Below are positions 48,301 to 61,250 of a stretch of DNA of 64,000 nucleotides, piece after piece; within the stretch, counting starts at the first letter, position 1; the number at the start of each line of letters is the position of its first letter. Location of the stretch: assembly GCA_022885665.1 (NCBI GenBank), contig JAGQDJ010000189.1:37217-101216 (forward strand). The letters are read 5' to 3'. This DNA comes from Triops longicaudatus. Lineage: Eukaryota > Arthropoda > Branchiopoda > Notostraca > Triopsidae. Under the pieces are notes generated by a model. That model was not told the origin of the DNA, searched no databases, and saw nothing but the letters and a program-made list of their open reading frames with translations. The translations under genes were made by a program, and so were the position numbers.

Positions 48301-51300
48301 AGTTACTTTAAACTCATTGTCCGGGAGCGTAATATCGGCGTAATAATAGCATAATATCTTAGTCGTTTTTCCAGTCTTCGCTTACGTTAATTGAAGTTAA
48401 CTGTTAACAGTGGGTGTAGTTGCTGAAATATAGTCATAAAATAAACTTCTTTGCCTGAAAGATGGCCCAAATTTGTTCGTATATATAAAAATGGAAACGT
48501 GGTTTTAAGAGTGGGGCACTTTCAAACCAATTTTGTACTGAATAATTTTGACAACAGATAAAAACCGAAATTACAAGATTTTGCGTCTTTGTAAGTAACG
48601 GCACAATGGCTTTCTGATCACTGCCGTACGGGAGAAAGCCGTTGAGTTCTGCACGCAAGAAAGTTAAGAAGCGCTTGTGCTTCTCGTTTTTGCGGTCAGA
48701 ACAGTTGCTGACGCCAGGGCTGTAGCCTCAAATCAGGCGGAAACTCATGTGACAGAGGCCAGAAACAAACAGTCAAGACTTGACGGCGCTCTCTCCTTTT
48801 CTCTTCGCTCTCATCGCAACACCATTTACAACTCTTTCTGTTACAACTGGGGGGTTAACATCTCCCTCTTTCCCGCAAACAAAATAATCGTAAGATAAAC
48901 TGTCGATTACGAGTCCATTTATAAGCATAATTACCGGATCCAGCTAGGAAAAAGAAGAACTGCTCCATTAGAAAACGCGATTAACGCGACACGTGGAAAT
49001 ACAGAGCTATAGAAGCAAAAAAAAAATTATATGACTCGAGAGAAAAAATGGTTCGGATTCGTAAAAGCGGATATGACATAATAGTGCTGTTCTTGTAGAC
49101 TGCCTTGAATGAAAAAGAGCGAAGGGATCTAGATTGTGTGCAATAACTGGTAGCAATATACGTAAATTAGCCATTGCACGATTTTCTGTACTTGAGAATA
49201 GAGACCCATTTCCGGTGCTCTGGAACAGGTATAAAATATCCATTTCTTTTTGCTAATTTATTTTAATAGTTCTGAGTCAACTTATCACGACGCTTTGATA
49301 TGTTGCTCGGGTCGTTAATTCATAGAAACCTATACCAAAAGAACAGGTTTTGGACACGAGAGAAAAAGGGGTTTAATGCTCTAATTGCGCTCTCGATAAG
49401 CTGTAGAAGGCACTGGCCGTAAGCTGTTCCTTAAATTGCCAATCATATCCATAGTCTGTCATTTTAAAATAACCAGGGGCTGAAGTGTCCTCAAAAGGAA
49501 AAAAGAATTGTTCGCTTTTTTGAGTATAAGTAACAGCGTAAGCAGAGGTCTCAGCTGAAACGAGACAGTTTGAAAGAACACAAGTTGTAGAAACGGGGGA
49601 GATGAAAAAACAATAATGAAGAACTGAAGAATGAAGAACTCTGAAATGATAAGGTGCGAAAGAATAGCAACGAAAAAAAAATGATGTTATGTATTCAATC
49701 ACTGACTAGCGTCCAAAAAGTTTCCTAGGTCGTACGAACGAAGCAGCTGCATTCGGCATCTTTTTCGTATTTTCTCCTGCCGGGACAGCGAAGTAGGACG
49801 TCTCTCCATTTGTCTGTTAAGTTTGTTGGAGTCGGGGCGCCAAGGCTCTCAGCATCGGCGACCGGGACCTCGGGGGACGGCGCGAGTCGAACGTTAGCAA
49901 AAGGCTACCAGATCTGGGGTCGCAGACACAACATTCATTAGCATTCAACAGTTTCACACGAGGGCAAAAAAAAAAAAAAGCATTTTACGTTAGACACAAA
50001 TCCCAACATAAAGACCACCCCCACTTCTCGCATGGCTCCACGGCCACTAATTTTTTCTCTAAAAGACTTAAGTAGTAGATAGTGTGAAGGGAAGTGGGCT
50101 CTTCACAAGGGAAAACGGTGTTGCAGGAGCGAACAGCGTATGAAGTAAGTATAGAGAGCTCTTAGGCTTATGATGTCTCCGTGTTTTCCGCCTGCTTCCT
50201 TTCACAAATCTGTCTCACCCAAGCCCAAAAAAATATCTATTTGAAGTTTAGCCTTTCAAAAATCCGGGTGATCATGATGGATTAGCGTGTCAAGGAATGA
50301 TGCATTGAGACAAGCTGTGTATAACTTAGTACAGCGACAAGAGTATTAGTGGGTCTTAAAAATCAAAAGGAACCGTACAGGCTCCCAGGAAGAGCGGAGG
50401 CGTGGCTTCAGAGGGAAAAAGGAAGCGCTGGACTTGACCGCTTTAATCGATTTAGCCTTGATCTTGCCAAGGGGGCGCTGATACTTGTCAATCAAAACGA
50501 AAGGTCCTCGAGTATCGAACAACCATTGGGCAAAACTGACACTCTCATCTATCACTGTCTTGTTTGCTCTCAACTCTTGCTCCGTGGTTTGGAGACACGA
50601 AAGAATGGTTTGTTGGCATGGTGTGACCGGTGTGCATCCACCCCTTGTTGCAGTCGCAAAAAATTCGCAACGCCTTTTGCAAAGGTTTAGGGGGTTCTCA
50701 GCATTCTTTTGCTACTGCCATAAAGTCCAGAAAGGCTTGGGAACATCCCTTGGACCATCATCGAAGGACTTCCATATAGTGACACCGGACTGTCAGGCCA
50801 AGTTTTGCCAACCGGGGGGGGGGGGGGGACTCATCTCCTTGACTTGCCAAACGGAAAAGCCACCCGAATGTGTCCAATAAAACCGATTTTGCCTGCCACT
50901 CCTCGAGTCTCGTACCCTGGGAATCGAGACTGCAAAACTCGATGCAACTGGAGAAGCATCACAGTTCACTTATTATTCAATGACTAGAGAAGTCTCAATT
51001 TTACCTTTTGGGATGGGAGGCGTCATGGTGCCATAAAGCGTCCGGGAAATGTATATGGGGAGCAATATTCTGACAAGACAGATAGTAACGGGAAAATAAG
51101 AGCACCAGCGAGAGGAAAGAGGAAACGCAAATCCTTGGAAAACAGTGTGCGGAGGCTATCAGAGGCTGTGATATACACATGCATGGCCAAGTAAGACGCA
51201 TTCCCCTCGGGTTTCATTTGCCATGGCTTGATAAAGCCCCTTTTCGTGCATAGTCAACACTTGTGCTTTTATGAAGCCTCGCCTCTTCGCCTTGTCCTCA

Positions 51301-54300
51301 GTCGCTCTCAATACCCGCCCTATAAAAGCTCGCCCTTCTTCACTTTTCAAGCGTATCGAGAAGGGCAACAAGAATGAAAAAAAAAATGAAAAGGGAAGAA
51401 AAATATCAAAATCTAGTTAGTGTAATAGTAGGATTAAAAACTTACAGCGGGCAGATCGTGAAGATCACAACAGGCAGATCGCACCATCCCTTTCCCTTTC
51501 AACTCAAATTCTATTGTATCCGATTACACGGGTTTAACACCGGCGTCAATTGAGCCGAAGGGACTTGCCACAAAGGGAAGGGGAGGCACAAATCACAATA
51601 TTAGAGAAGGATCAAACTGTGATGTTACAGAAGGAGGCGCAGGCAAATGGCTTGCTATGACAACTCTTATCGCAACGTTTAGCTCCCCTTGCATGCAAAT
51701 CGAAAATTTATCCGTACAACCATTTACTCACCACCCCTACGATTTCTCTTTGACGAAGTAGGGTGGGGGTGGTGGGGGAGAACTTTACATTTGTGGATGT
51801 ATACCCTATATTGCCAATTAAGCATGTCGGCCCTTATGCATGGGACTCCAACCCACACTCGTTTGTGATTTGTCGCCGACAGGTCTTGATATCCATCTAT
51901 GGCTGGTCCTATGAATACGCAATTGGCAATGTCACAACCTGCCTGCCTCCGCCAGTGTCCGGCGGGCGCGCTCTTCTACCCTCCTGCAGTCATCGTCAGG
52001 CCATTCCATCTCTTTGTCGTGGCTGCTTTAGTATAAATCATCCCCAGACGACCTGTGGGTCATCATTACTGTCTGCTGGAATAAAAATAGTGCAGAATTG
52101 ATGGTACACAAGGCCATTCACCGTCTTTTCCTGCACTTTGACAATAAACGGCGGAAAACGAGAGCGATTCACCAGCGCGCTGCTATTGTCTTCGACTACT
52201 ATGTGCCAAACGTCGTGATGCTCACAAACTATGCCCTGGCAGGCGGTCATGAAATAGCTATAGTCGAGCATTGTACCAGTCAGGGGAAGACATAAGGCCT
52301 CGCGCGTGGGCGAACGCCCATTCAACTAGATCATTGGAAAGGATTGGGAGCATGCAGGTCTTCTGGAGGATTTCTGTTTCTACCAAGGTAGTCAAGACTT
52401 CTCGGGTAGTGCGTTCATGTCTTTTCAAGCCACAATGAGCCTGTTTGTTTGCTTTCCATTTAAATGTATGGAAGGATGTTAAATGGATGCGCCTATTTTG
52501 GTTCGTGCGACTTGTAGCGTTAAATGGATAAAACGATACAAATGTACGAAAAAGTAATAAGAATTCTTGAGAGTAGAAGCCTCGGTACGCTCCGCGAAAT
52601 ACTTACAAATAGATCGTGTTCAACGAACTCTGCAAGACAATGTTCGTACTATGTCTATCTCATCCGCAATTCCCTACTCTGTAGTGCAGAGAATACCGTG
52701 GTGAATTCTACTAAGAGGCATTTGCTATATTCTGTACTAGGTCTGTTCGTATGCTGTGCAAGTTTTCTGTAGCAAAAAAATAGGACTCAAACCATCAAGT
52801 AAAAGCGTTTTTTCTGCAGCCCATCAAGTGTAAGTTTTTGTCGGTTTAACTTTATAGTTAAAGTTTCGCTGAAACGACTTCATAAATGACACTAAGGAAT
52901 TATAAATAAAATGTCCCCACGTAATCCTAATTATTGTGCCTATGAGTGAACAATTATGACTATTATTTTAAAAAAAGCGCATCTTAAAAAATAATTGCTC
53001 AAAATTCTGGCGCAAGCTAAACAGTGAATTAGAAAATACAGACAATAAACAACTAAGGCTAATGAGAACATGTTGCGAAAGTTGGTATAACGAAAACTGC
53101 TTAAGACTAATTATCGACGATGTCGTGTCCACAAGTCCCTGAAAAAAGTCTGCAATTCACGCCAATATTCGCTATTACGAACACATTTGCCACATCCTTG
53201 TTATGTTCGTTATAGCGGGGCTTTCCAGTACCAAATATGTATGTAATGTTAATATCGATCTCTTTTTTTTCATATGTAAACAATTTCTTATACATACATA
53301 ATCCGCACAAATGAACCGTGTCTGTTGGTGTAAGAGGCCACTCTATCAAGCCTAATAGTCTGTTCACAACAGGAGGTAATGTGTGTGTAGTGCGTGCGCC
53401 CCTGGAAACATGGCAATAATCCTATAGTTATGGGAGTTTTGGGTAAACTAGATAATAAGACTAATAAAATGGAGCACTTTCGTGCTGATGTCACTTTGAA
53501 AATGAGATATGGGAATTTTTGTTTAACGATTGAACCAAGCACTCGGCAAAAAAGGTAAAAAGGAAAAACTACTGAATTGCGGATGGTCAGTGTAAAACTA
53601 ACAGTAATGGAGTAAACAGTTTGCATAGGTTTTGCTGAATTTGCGGTACGTTGAAAAAAATGTAACCGTTGGCTTAGCCACTTTGTAGAGGCCAACCATA
53701 CAAATTTGCATTCCGCCGCCATCAACATAATGGGAGGGGGTGCAGCATCGTAATGTCAATTCTAGAAACTCTTTAAAATGTGACTCAATTCTCGGAAAGA
53801 AAAGCGAAATAAAAATAATGCGTCCTCAACCCCCTCTTACCTGTTCAACCTTCTGGCAATAAAACCCTAACGTGACAGAACTTGCTGGTGGTAATAAAGT
53901 GGTCAGCCATAGGGTCTCAATTGTTACATCCCTCAATCTACCACCCCCACATATTTGAAAAGTCACAGAAAAGTCCCCTTTTCGAAACTAAAGAGGGGCT
54001 GACGGACTGACCACTGTCCAGCATGCCGTCCGTGTGCCATCCCGCCAGTTCTTGTAGCCCAAAAGTAGCTAAAAGTTACAGCCAAGGTGGTCCAAGAGTT
54101 TCGGACAACGTATTTAACTGCGGTAAGCCCAGCAGAAACCAAAAACCCAAGCCGTCAATTTCACCCTTGCCACCCTCGCTCTTCCCATTGTCCACCCGAG
54201 GTGCCCGCCTCCACCATTCCGAATGTCTTCAATGTCTCCAAACTGCCCCATCCTATTGCTGTCAAACCCTCAACAATGTACACCGATTGTTACACAATAA

Positions 54301-57300
54301 GCCAAACGTATTTTATCTCTATTTAACCCCTAACACCAAAGTCCTAGACTATTAGCATAGAAAAGCCTCACCCCCACTGAAATGAGCTTTCAGAAAGGTT
54401 GATAGACTGTTACCTTAACTTCCCAATGACAACTTAGTAGAGCTCACATTTTACTTTCCGAATTGGCCACAGCTGTTCGCCGGGCCGAAAAAAGAAAAAC
54501 GCTTGCAGCAATTGCAAGACAAGCGTTTTCTACCCTAAAAAATTGTCTCATTAGACTCCTGGACGACACTGCACGTGCTAAGCCGTACTTGTCTCCGCAT
54601 CCCATTCCTCCCTCCCCCACTTTCCAGTCCTAAAAGGTCCTCAATTGCCTTCTAAAAGCGTGTGATGCGTTTTAGACAACACATGCGAGACTTTTTGCGC
54701 CCTCCAGATTAATAAGAGCACTTAGACACAGGCGGGAAATGCATAAGAGCACAGGCCTAAAGAGAAGCCGTCTCTTCCTTTCAGGCAGCCAGAAAGCTTT
54801 CGGAGCCAGTTTGCGACAATACTATAGTTAGGAGTCACCAATGAAAAAGAAGACAAGTACCCAACTTCCGGATGCTCAAGTGTCGTAAACCTCCCGCACA
54901 CTACACCTTGTGGAGCACCCAAACCTTATTGGGTGGTGGGGGTTGCATTTGTCTTGTCTTAGAATTTACGACACCCTGAGCATTTCTTCGCGTTAGATCT
55001 CGTCATGGAGTCATTTACCTCCCAGTTCGTTTCTCTGGGTCTTCACAGACCAATGCAGCCAAAAGTGGGAGAGTTTAGTGCGTGCGGTGAAGCGCCGAAC
55101 ATTCTCCAGGCAGGTGAGTTGTATAGCCTATGGAACTTTGGAGCCCAAGCTCGGCCAACGTCCACCCACAAGATGAGTCAAAGTAAAGCTCGTGCTGCGC
55201 AGCAGGACGATCCGACGCTCCAGGACGTCCATCGCAATGCTAGAGCACAAGCTCTGCTCCCCCTGTCCATTGAGTTTCTCCAGCTTTCAGTGGGTAAACT
55301 GTCTGGCCGTGTAAGTACCAGGAGACTCTCATCCGTGTTCAAGGTGTTATACATCTCGACAATGCGGAGGCTCACAATGTGGCCCGAGCCCGGAATCTGC
55401 AGCCGGGGCCATTGGCGTCTATTAATGCTGAAGAAAGGGCTTTTGACTGGAACGCGAGGCTAAAAGCCATAGAGCACCCCAAGTCATGATGAACCTTAAC
55501 TTCCTTCATACAGATCAATCAAGGTGGTCAGGGACAAATGAAGCTGCATGTGGTGTTGGTCAGCAGGGTTTTCACGGGCAGGGACATTCCTACTACACGT
55601 TGCAACCTAAGTTGGCAAAGTATGATGTTGCTCGTTTTCGAGTTGTGTGCGACAAGCTGGGTGGGGGTAGAAATGGTTCGGAGAACGTTCAAAACCCTTT
55701 GACGTTGGCGATTCTCATAATAGGGGGGAAACGGGGCGAAATTTAAGCGAGTCGAAATCGAAGAAAAGGTTCGGAGGCGAGGATCTTGGGGAACACACGG
55801 GGCTTAGGGGACCTAAACTGGCATGGTAAGGTAAAAGGACATTAGAACACAAACGAAGGACACATTAGACTTGAGCTGGGCGCCATTAGAGCCATTAGAG
55901 AAGTCATAACGCTAGAGACATGCATATCGGTCCATTGTTAGGGATAAAGTTTATGGAGGGAGTACCAAACAGGCCAGGAGACTCTGAAAGCAAGCCGACA
56001 ATACACTGTTCAGTACACTCCGATTGTGAAGATTAAAGCAAGTTAAGAGATTTTCGAAGAAAAAGATAGCATACACTGAAGACAGGGATACAGCAATAGC
56101 CAAGAGTTCTAGTGAGAAAATAGAGACAAGGTTTTTCCCCGATCCAATTTTTACGACTGACCAGTCACCTTACTTCTTTTCAATTCATGATGTAGGGTAA
56201 TAAACGTTGCTCAGGGGTTGTCTAGTGATGATAGCTTTATGACAGACACATGGACACCTGATTTTGGAATGGACGTCATGTGTTTGGGGGAACTTTTTTT
56301 CCGTTGTTTTTAAGGGTTGTTGCCATAAAAATGAGCAACGCATACAACCAAGTCCAAAAGTTTGGACACGTAGTTTTGTAGCGTGTGATTGCACTCTTCT
56401 AGGTTTTTGGAGTGCGACGCATTCAATTAGAGACAAAGTTTCGGGAACGAGTTGTAAACTACATTAGCGAAGTGGCAGTCATAAAGCTTTCTCTTTTCGG
56501 GGGGCCTTTGAATAGAGTTCAAGAGAAATGAGCATGTGGGGGGGGGGATACCGCACTCGCTACCATCTCTTTGTGTTGGACGTGGAGGCCAAATTGGATA
56601 AGCGATATCGTGTTATGGAAAAGGATGCGGAACGAAGTTTTGTCCTACTATATAGCCATAGTGTCTAGGCTATTGTCTCAAACGACCGAAGAAGATGTTT
56701 ATCATGACAGTGCTTGAGCACACACATATCTTGTAAGTGTCTCTATATGCTGGGCCTTTAGCTTATTGCCTCTCTTACCATTTTGCCTTGCTCCGCAGCA
56801 GCTTGGCTTCCCAACACACACTACACTACACACACTCGTGTCTTTTTATCTCCATCACTTTGTGTCTCCATTACTACGGCGACACAAGGACCCGAAAACG
56901 CTGGCTGTGAGTCGAGTTCCTGTTCTCGGTTGCTTGAGGTCGAGACACAGAAAGAGGGAAGCCTATCAGTAAATAGTGTAAGGCAGCAACAAAGCCAAGT
57001 AAGCTATTTAGTAAGTCGGCAACAATAGAGTTCTAGGGCGCGGAGTGTCTTATTGGCAGAAAGGAGGCGCAGCCAACTCGAAAGAACAAAAAGGCCAATG
57101 TTGGCCATTTTCCCCGATTGTCTTATAGTTATAGCTCGGACTGGAAGGGGGGCTTTCGATTTCGCTCCGTGACAAGCTCGGCAATCATTTGTCTTCGAGA
57201 TGGCTCTATGCCACTTGATGGGGTTATATGGGCTCACGAAATGGCTTGGCCAAAAAAGATACGGGCTATAGATCCTTTGGCTGCTCTCATCTGGTGACAG

Positions 57301-59548
57301 GTCTTGTTTTGTTGTACCTGGGGAGCGCTATGGATCTTCTGGTCTTTTGCTGGCTGCTACCTGGCCCATTTCGGACAATGTTCTGGCAAGTGTATGTCTA
57401 TAAAGGCTCGGGCAATATGTTCAATTCCTTTATGTTCATAGGGTCCGTTTCCTTACACCGCACATAACCATTGGTATACTAATTTCCTCGCGAAATCCGT
57501 CCATTCCAGTCTCGCTTTAAGACGCTGCAATGGTTTTTCGCAAAGGTGGCTAGGACTAAAACCCCCATTTTGCGGGCTGAAGATCAAAAACCTCCTCCCC
57601 ATGACACTTATTGTTAAAAGCTCTAAAACTTTTTCCGGTAGAAGGTTCTGCGAGCTAAAATTAAGGTGTTTTTATGTTTAGTTACTACCTATATCCGTCA
57701 AACTGCGAACTAAAGCCGTCAACCTGGTCAAGAAGACACCAGGCACAGCGAAAACGACAGCTTCCAACATTACAATAATTCTTGGCTTAATGGGTCTCTG
57801 CCTTGTTTTTTCTTGGGGCACGCTTTGTGATCCTTCTATGCGTTCAATGAAAGCGAGACTGCAGGCTTGTCTAGCTAATTAAACCAATCTTTACAACACG
57901 TGGCAGGCGCAGTTGCATTTATCCTGAGCAGCAGCATTTGTGTCGACAACGACAATAAAGAGTAATTCTTAGCCTGATTTCCCCAACCGGGCTGCATTAC
58001 CTAGTTTCCCCGTTTTCAGCGAAATTAAACAAAGAATCTAACACGTACTGTACCAGCCATTTTACTGCACCAACCAAGCCACCTGCCATTCGTCTCCTTT
58101 AAAGACGGCGAAAAAAAAAACACACATAAAAAATGGTACCTGCGATTTTAGGACACTGTATCTTTAGCTGGTGAGTTCCTCAAAATGTTTCACAAGGCAC
58201 AGACTATAAGACGCTTGATATATTGGCAAATCACCTATCCTTGACCTATTCTCGCGTGATTTTTCGAAGAAAGCAATTGGCAGTTTTGTGCAAAACGTTC
58301 AGGGTATAACTCAACTAACGGTACCCTCAAGCTATAGTATGGGGAAAATTAGACTAATTAAGTCATTGAACGAGCTTATTGCGGTAAGAATACAGCTCAC
58401 CAAGCATGGGGGTGGGTGGGGATTCCCAGTACCCGAAAGTTGCTAAATCGCCGTGCGACTTGGTTTCCAATTCAACGTTGGGTATTTCTGGTAACTAACG
58501 CCCAACAAATCCCTTGCACGGCAATGTAAGTCCTTTGATTACTGCAAATGCCAGCCAGCACCGTAGTGGAAAAAGCAATAAGGGCAAAGCTCTTATCCCA
58601 CTGTCCCACACCTAATTTCTATTAACCCCGCTTTTCATGTCAATAGGAGCCACTTTTATTGGAGGTCCTGTCCGTCAGCTTTTCCGTTTTAGGAACACTT
58701 TCGGGTTCGTGAGGAAATTTACACAAGTAGAACTCTTCATTCTGCTCGGACTCAGACGCATGGTGATGGAAAATTACTGTCATATCAAGGGGTCGGGTCA
58801 AGGATGGAAATTGCTGCAGAATGGCTGACTAAGAAAGAAACGCTCATTAATGACCTCGATGTAATGCCGACAAATTGTCAAGCCACCCCGGGTCTCAATT
58901 GTTACCCTCGCTACATACATCACGTAACCACGCTTTGACCCTGGCTAGCCGGTTTTAGATCCTCCTTATCCATCTTCATCGGGGGGCCAACTTGATGCCT
59001 TGTTTCCCTGGCCACTAAAACCCCAGTAAAGCCCAAGTCCAATCATGTTAAGAAGAAGACCACGCATCACGGTCTGGGCAAGAAAAAGTCGTTGGTGCTC
59101 CAGCTTTTTATCCTCTTGCTCCCATTATATTACATGAAGAGAAATGAGTTCCCAAGGCTCGTGCCTCATGAGGTCCAAACTCATGAAGTAAAGCTTGTCA
59201 GCAGCGCACCAAATTACCTCCAATCAAAGTTTCATGAGCTAACTCCGCCGAGGACAATTTCCCACGGAAGTATACTAGCTATTTCCCACTATTGGCTGTC
59301 GCAAACTAAAAACAATGCGCAGACTCCCGACACAATCTTATCGACTCTCTAACTTTCCTTGTTTTTGATATCCGCAAGCTGGAAGCGCGAGCTGCGAAGA
59401 CGAATCTCTTTACGCCGTACTGAACTGCGTATTTTTTTTTTTTATCGAACTTTCTCATCGTTCTTTCACATTCCATTAACTGAAATAAAAAGAGAGTTGA
59501 ATAAGATGCGACAACCAATTGTTTAAGGTTAGAACGATAAGCTCGCCA

Positions 59549-59554
59549 TTTATT
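59549..59554 (-). terminator. Polyadenylation signal of even-skipped
   Basis: TTTATT on the plus strand (AATAAA on the minus strand), about 310 nt past the stop codon at 59860. Confidence 0.5.
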
Positions 59555-59859
59555 CACAATAAAGATAAATCATAATCACAAGCTTTTTGACAATAAATTT
59601 GCAAACTCACGATGACAATCGTTTTCGAAACTAAAACTTTCGATGTGTAACTAGAAGACTGTTTGTAACCCACATGCGAGGGACATTCTGTACAAGAGGA
59701 ACTTTTTCACTTTTTAGCTACTGAACAAACATGGCTCATCCCAGCGCTTGCACTTTTCTTCACGGCACTCAAGGCCCGTGTGAGAAAACGGCACACATTC
59801 CAAGGAGATGAATCGATTAAGATTTTACAAAAGGTTTAGTGGTGGGCTCGAGCAAGTTC

Positions 59860-61250
59860 TTAAGCCTTCTCAGGCAAGTCAAGCTTGTAGGGCTGGAATA
59901 ACCGGGGTCTGCTGTTGGAGTTGCTGGATTCCTTGTTACTCACCGACGTTGGAAGTGGAGTGATTTCCAAGCCGGGGTACAAGGTTGAAGCCATGGAGGT
60001 AGGTGACGCATAAGAAAAGGTAGTTGGGCTGGCGCTGGGGGACAGAGGTAATTTTCCCATATTCGTGCCGGAACTTTGATGAGGTAACAAGGAAGAGGTG
60101 GAAGAATCTGGGGAAGCTTCCGGCACTCGATGAGGTGCGGTAATGTCATGGAGCGGAGAATGCGGCGGCGAAGTAGAAGCACCTCGCGGGAATCCGGTCG
60201 CATGTGAGGGCAACAACTGTCCACGATCACTCATCGGAGGCGACAAAGGGTGGCTCAACAGGGAAGACGAGGCGGGATTGTAGCCGGGCAATCGGTTGGC
60301 CGTCAGAGGAGACGCAAAGGGATTCGACAAGAGAGGCAAAGATGTGCTGGGATGCAATAATTGATCAGGTGCTGGTCGGGCCAAGAACTGAGGATGGGGC
60401 CTCATGGGAAGATTGCCGTATGGAGAAAAGCGGTGGTTCATGGCCAAGGGAGATGTTTGGGGGTAACACGGCATGGAAGTGTTCATAGACAAAGGGTAAG
60501 GATAGCCGGCTGCTTGCAAAAGGTAAGCGGCGAACATGGGATCACCCACGGGCCATGCGAGGGAGAGACGTTGACGTTTATCTTTCATGCGACGGTTTTG
60601 GAACCACACCTGAAGGGACAAAAATAACAAGATACCGAGTTAGTACGCTGACTTAAGAGGATTGAGGGAGTCTGAGCACGCTTACCTTGATGGTGGATTC
60701 TTGTAAGCCCAATTGAGCAGCCAATTCGCACCGACGAGGACGGGAAACGTAGTTTTCTTGCAAGAATTCCTTCTCCAAGCGGCTTAATTGTTCGCGGGTA
60801 AAAGCAGTGCGGTAACGACGTACGGGAGCTTGATCGTTGCTGGAGCCATTGGCCATTGACATGTTGTGGCGAGCATCTAAGTAACGCAAAGAATACATGA
60901 GTCATTGCCAATTTTTTTCAGTTGAGAATCGAAAAGAACACGAGTAGTCGTTTAGACATGTGCTGCAAGTTTGGTAGTTAATTGAAAGTTTTGCGCTTAC
61001 CATTAACGCCAGACATTCCGGACTTGTTATCCATGGGATGTCCCAATGGCGAAGAGCAAGATGCTCCTTCAGCGCTGTAATGACTGTCTGGGGATACAGC
61101 ATCCATATCCAGCTCGTCGTCACTCACTGAGTTGTGCATGTGTAAGTTGGCCTGGCCAGACACTCCGGGCAAGGTGAGATCGTGGTGGAGATGATGAGGG
61201 TGGTGTTGGTTATCCATGGTTTGAGAAGGAGGGCGAATCAAAGGTTGCAT
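59860..61250 (-). CDS. eve: Even-skipped homeodomain transcription factor
   Basis: A pair-rule/neuronal homeodomain repressor. Three exons on the minus strand: 61001-61250, 60686-60876 and 59860-60609, giving 396 aa. The homeodomain (about residues 103-162) is clearly Eve/Evx: RRYRTAFTREQLSRLEKEFL, ENYVSRPRRCELAAQLGLQ and VWFQNRRMKDKRQRLSLAWP. The second intron splits the homeodomain between IK and VWFQ, the conserved Eve/Evx position. The C-terminal tail is Pro/Ser-rich and ends near RLFQPYKLDLPEKA, comparable to the LFKPYKTEA end of Drosophila Eve that recruits Groucho. The start was set at the first ATG in frame (61248-61250); an ATG 11 codons later is possible. The N-terminus is His-rich. 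Confidence 0.97.

Larger units (their letters stand above)
37049..59548. other. 22-kb stretch without a confident gene, downstream of even-skipped
   Basis: No open frame here shows a recognisable domain or a credible splice chain. The longest (about 150 codons at 55005-55463) has chance-like composition. The stretch has mixed base composition, less AT-rich than 27-31 kb, and holds a hAT-type MITE (37852-38209), T(n)A(n) palindromes at 39978 and 42281, a GT tract near 37433-37454, a C14 run (44186-44199) and a G15 run (50814-50828). Since even-skipped needs many enhancers, this is a natural place for them; that is inference. Confidence 0.5.

Noticed and set aside
55005..55463. 152-codon open frame on the plus strand
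   Set aside because: No domain, no splice support, biased chance-like composition, and equal-size frames occur elsewhere in the same gene-free block.
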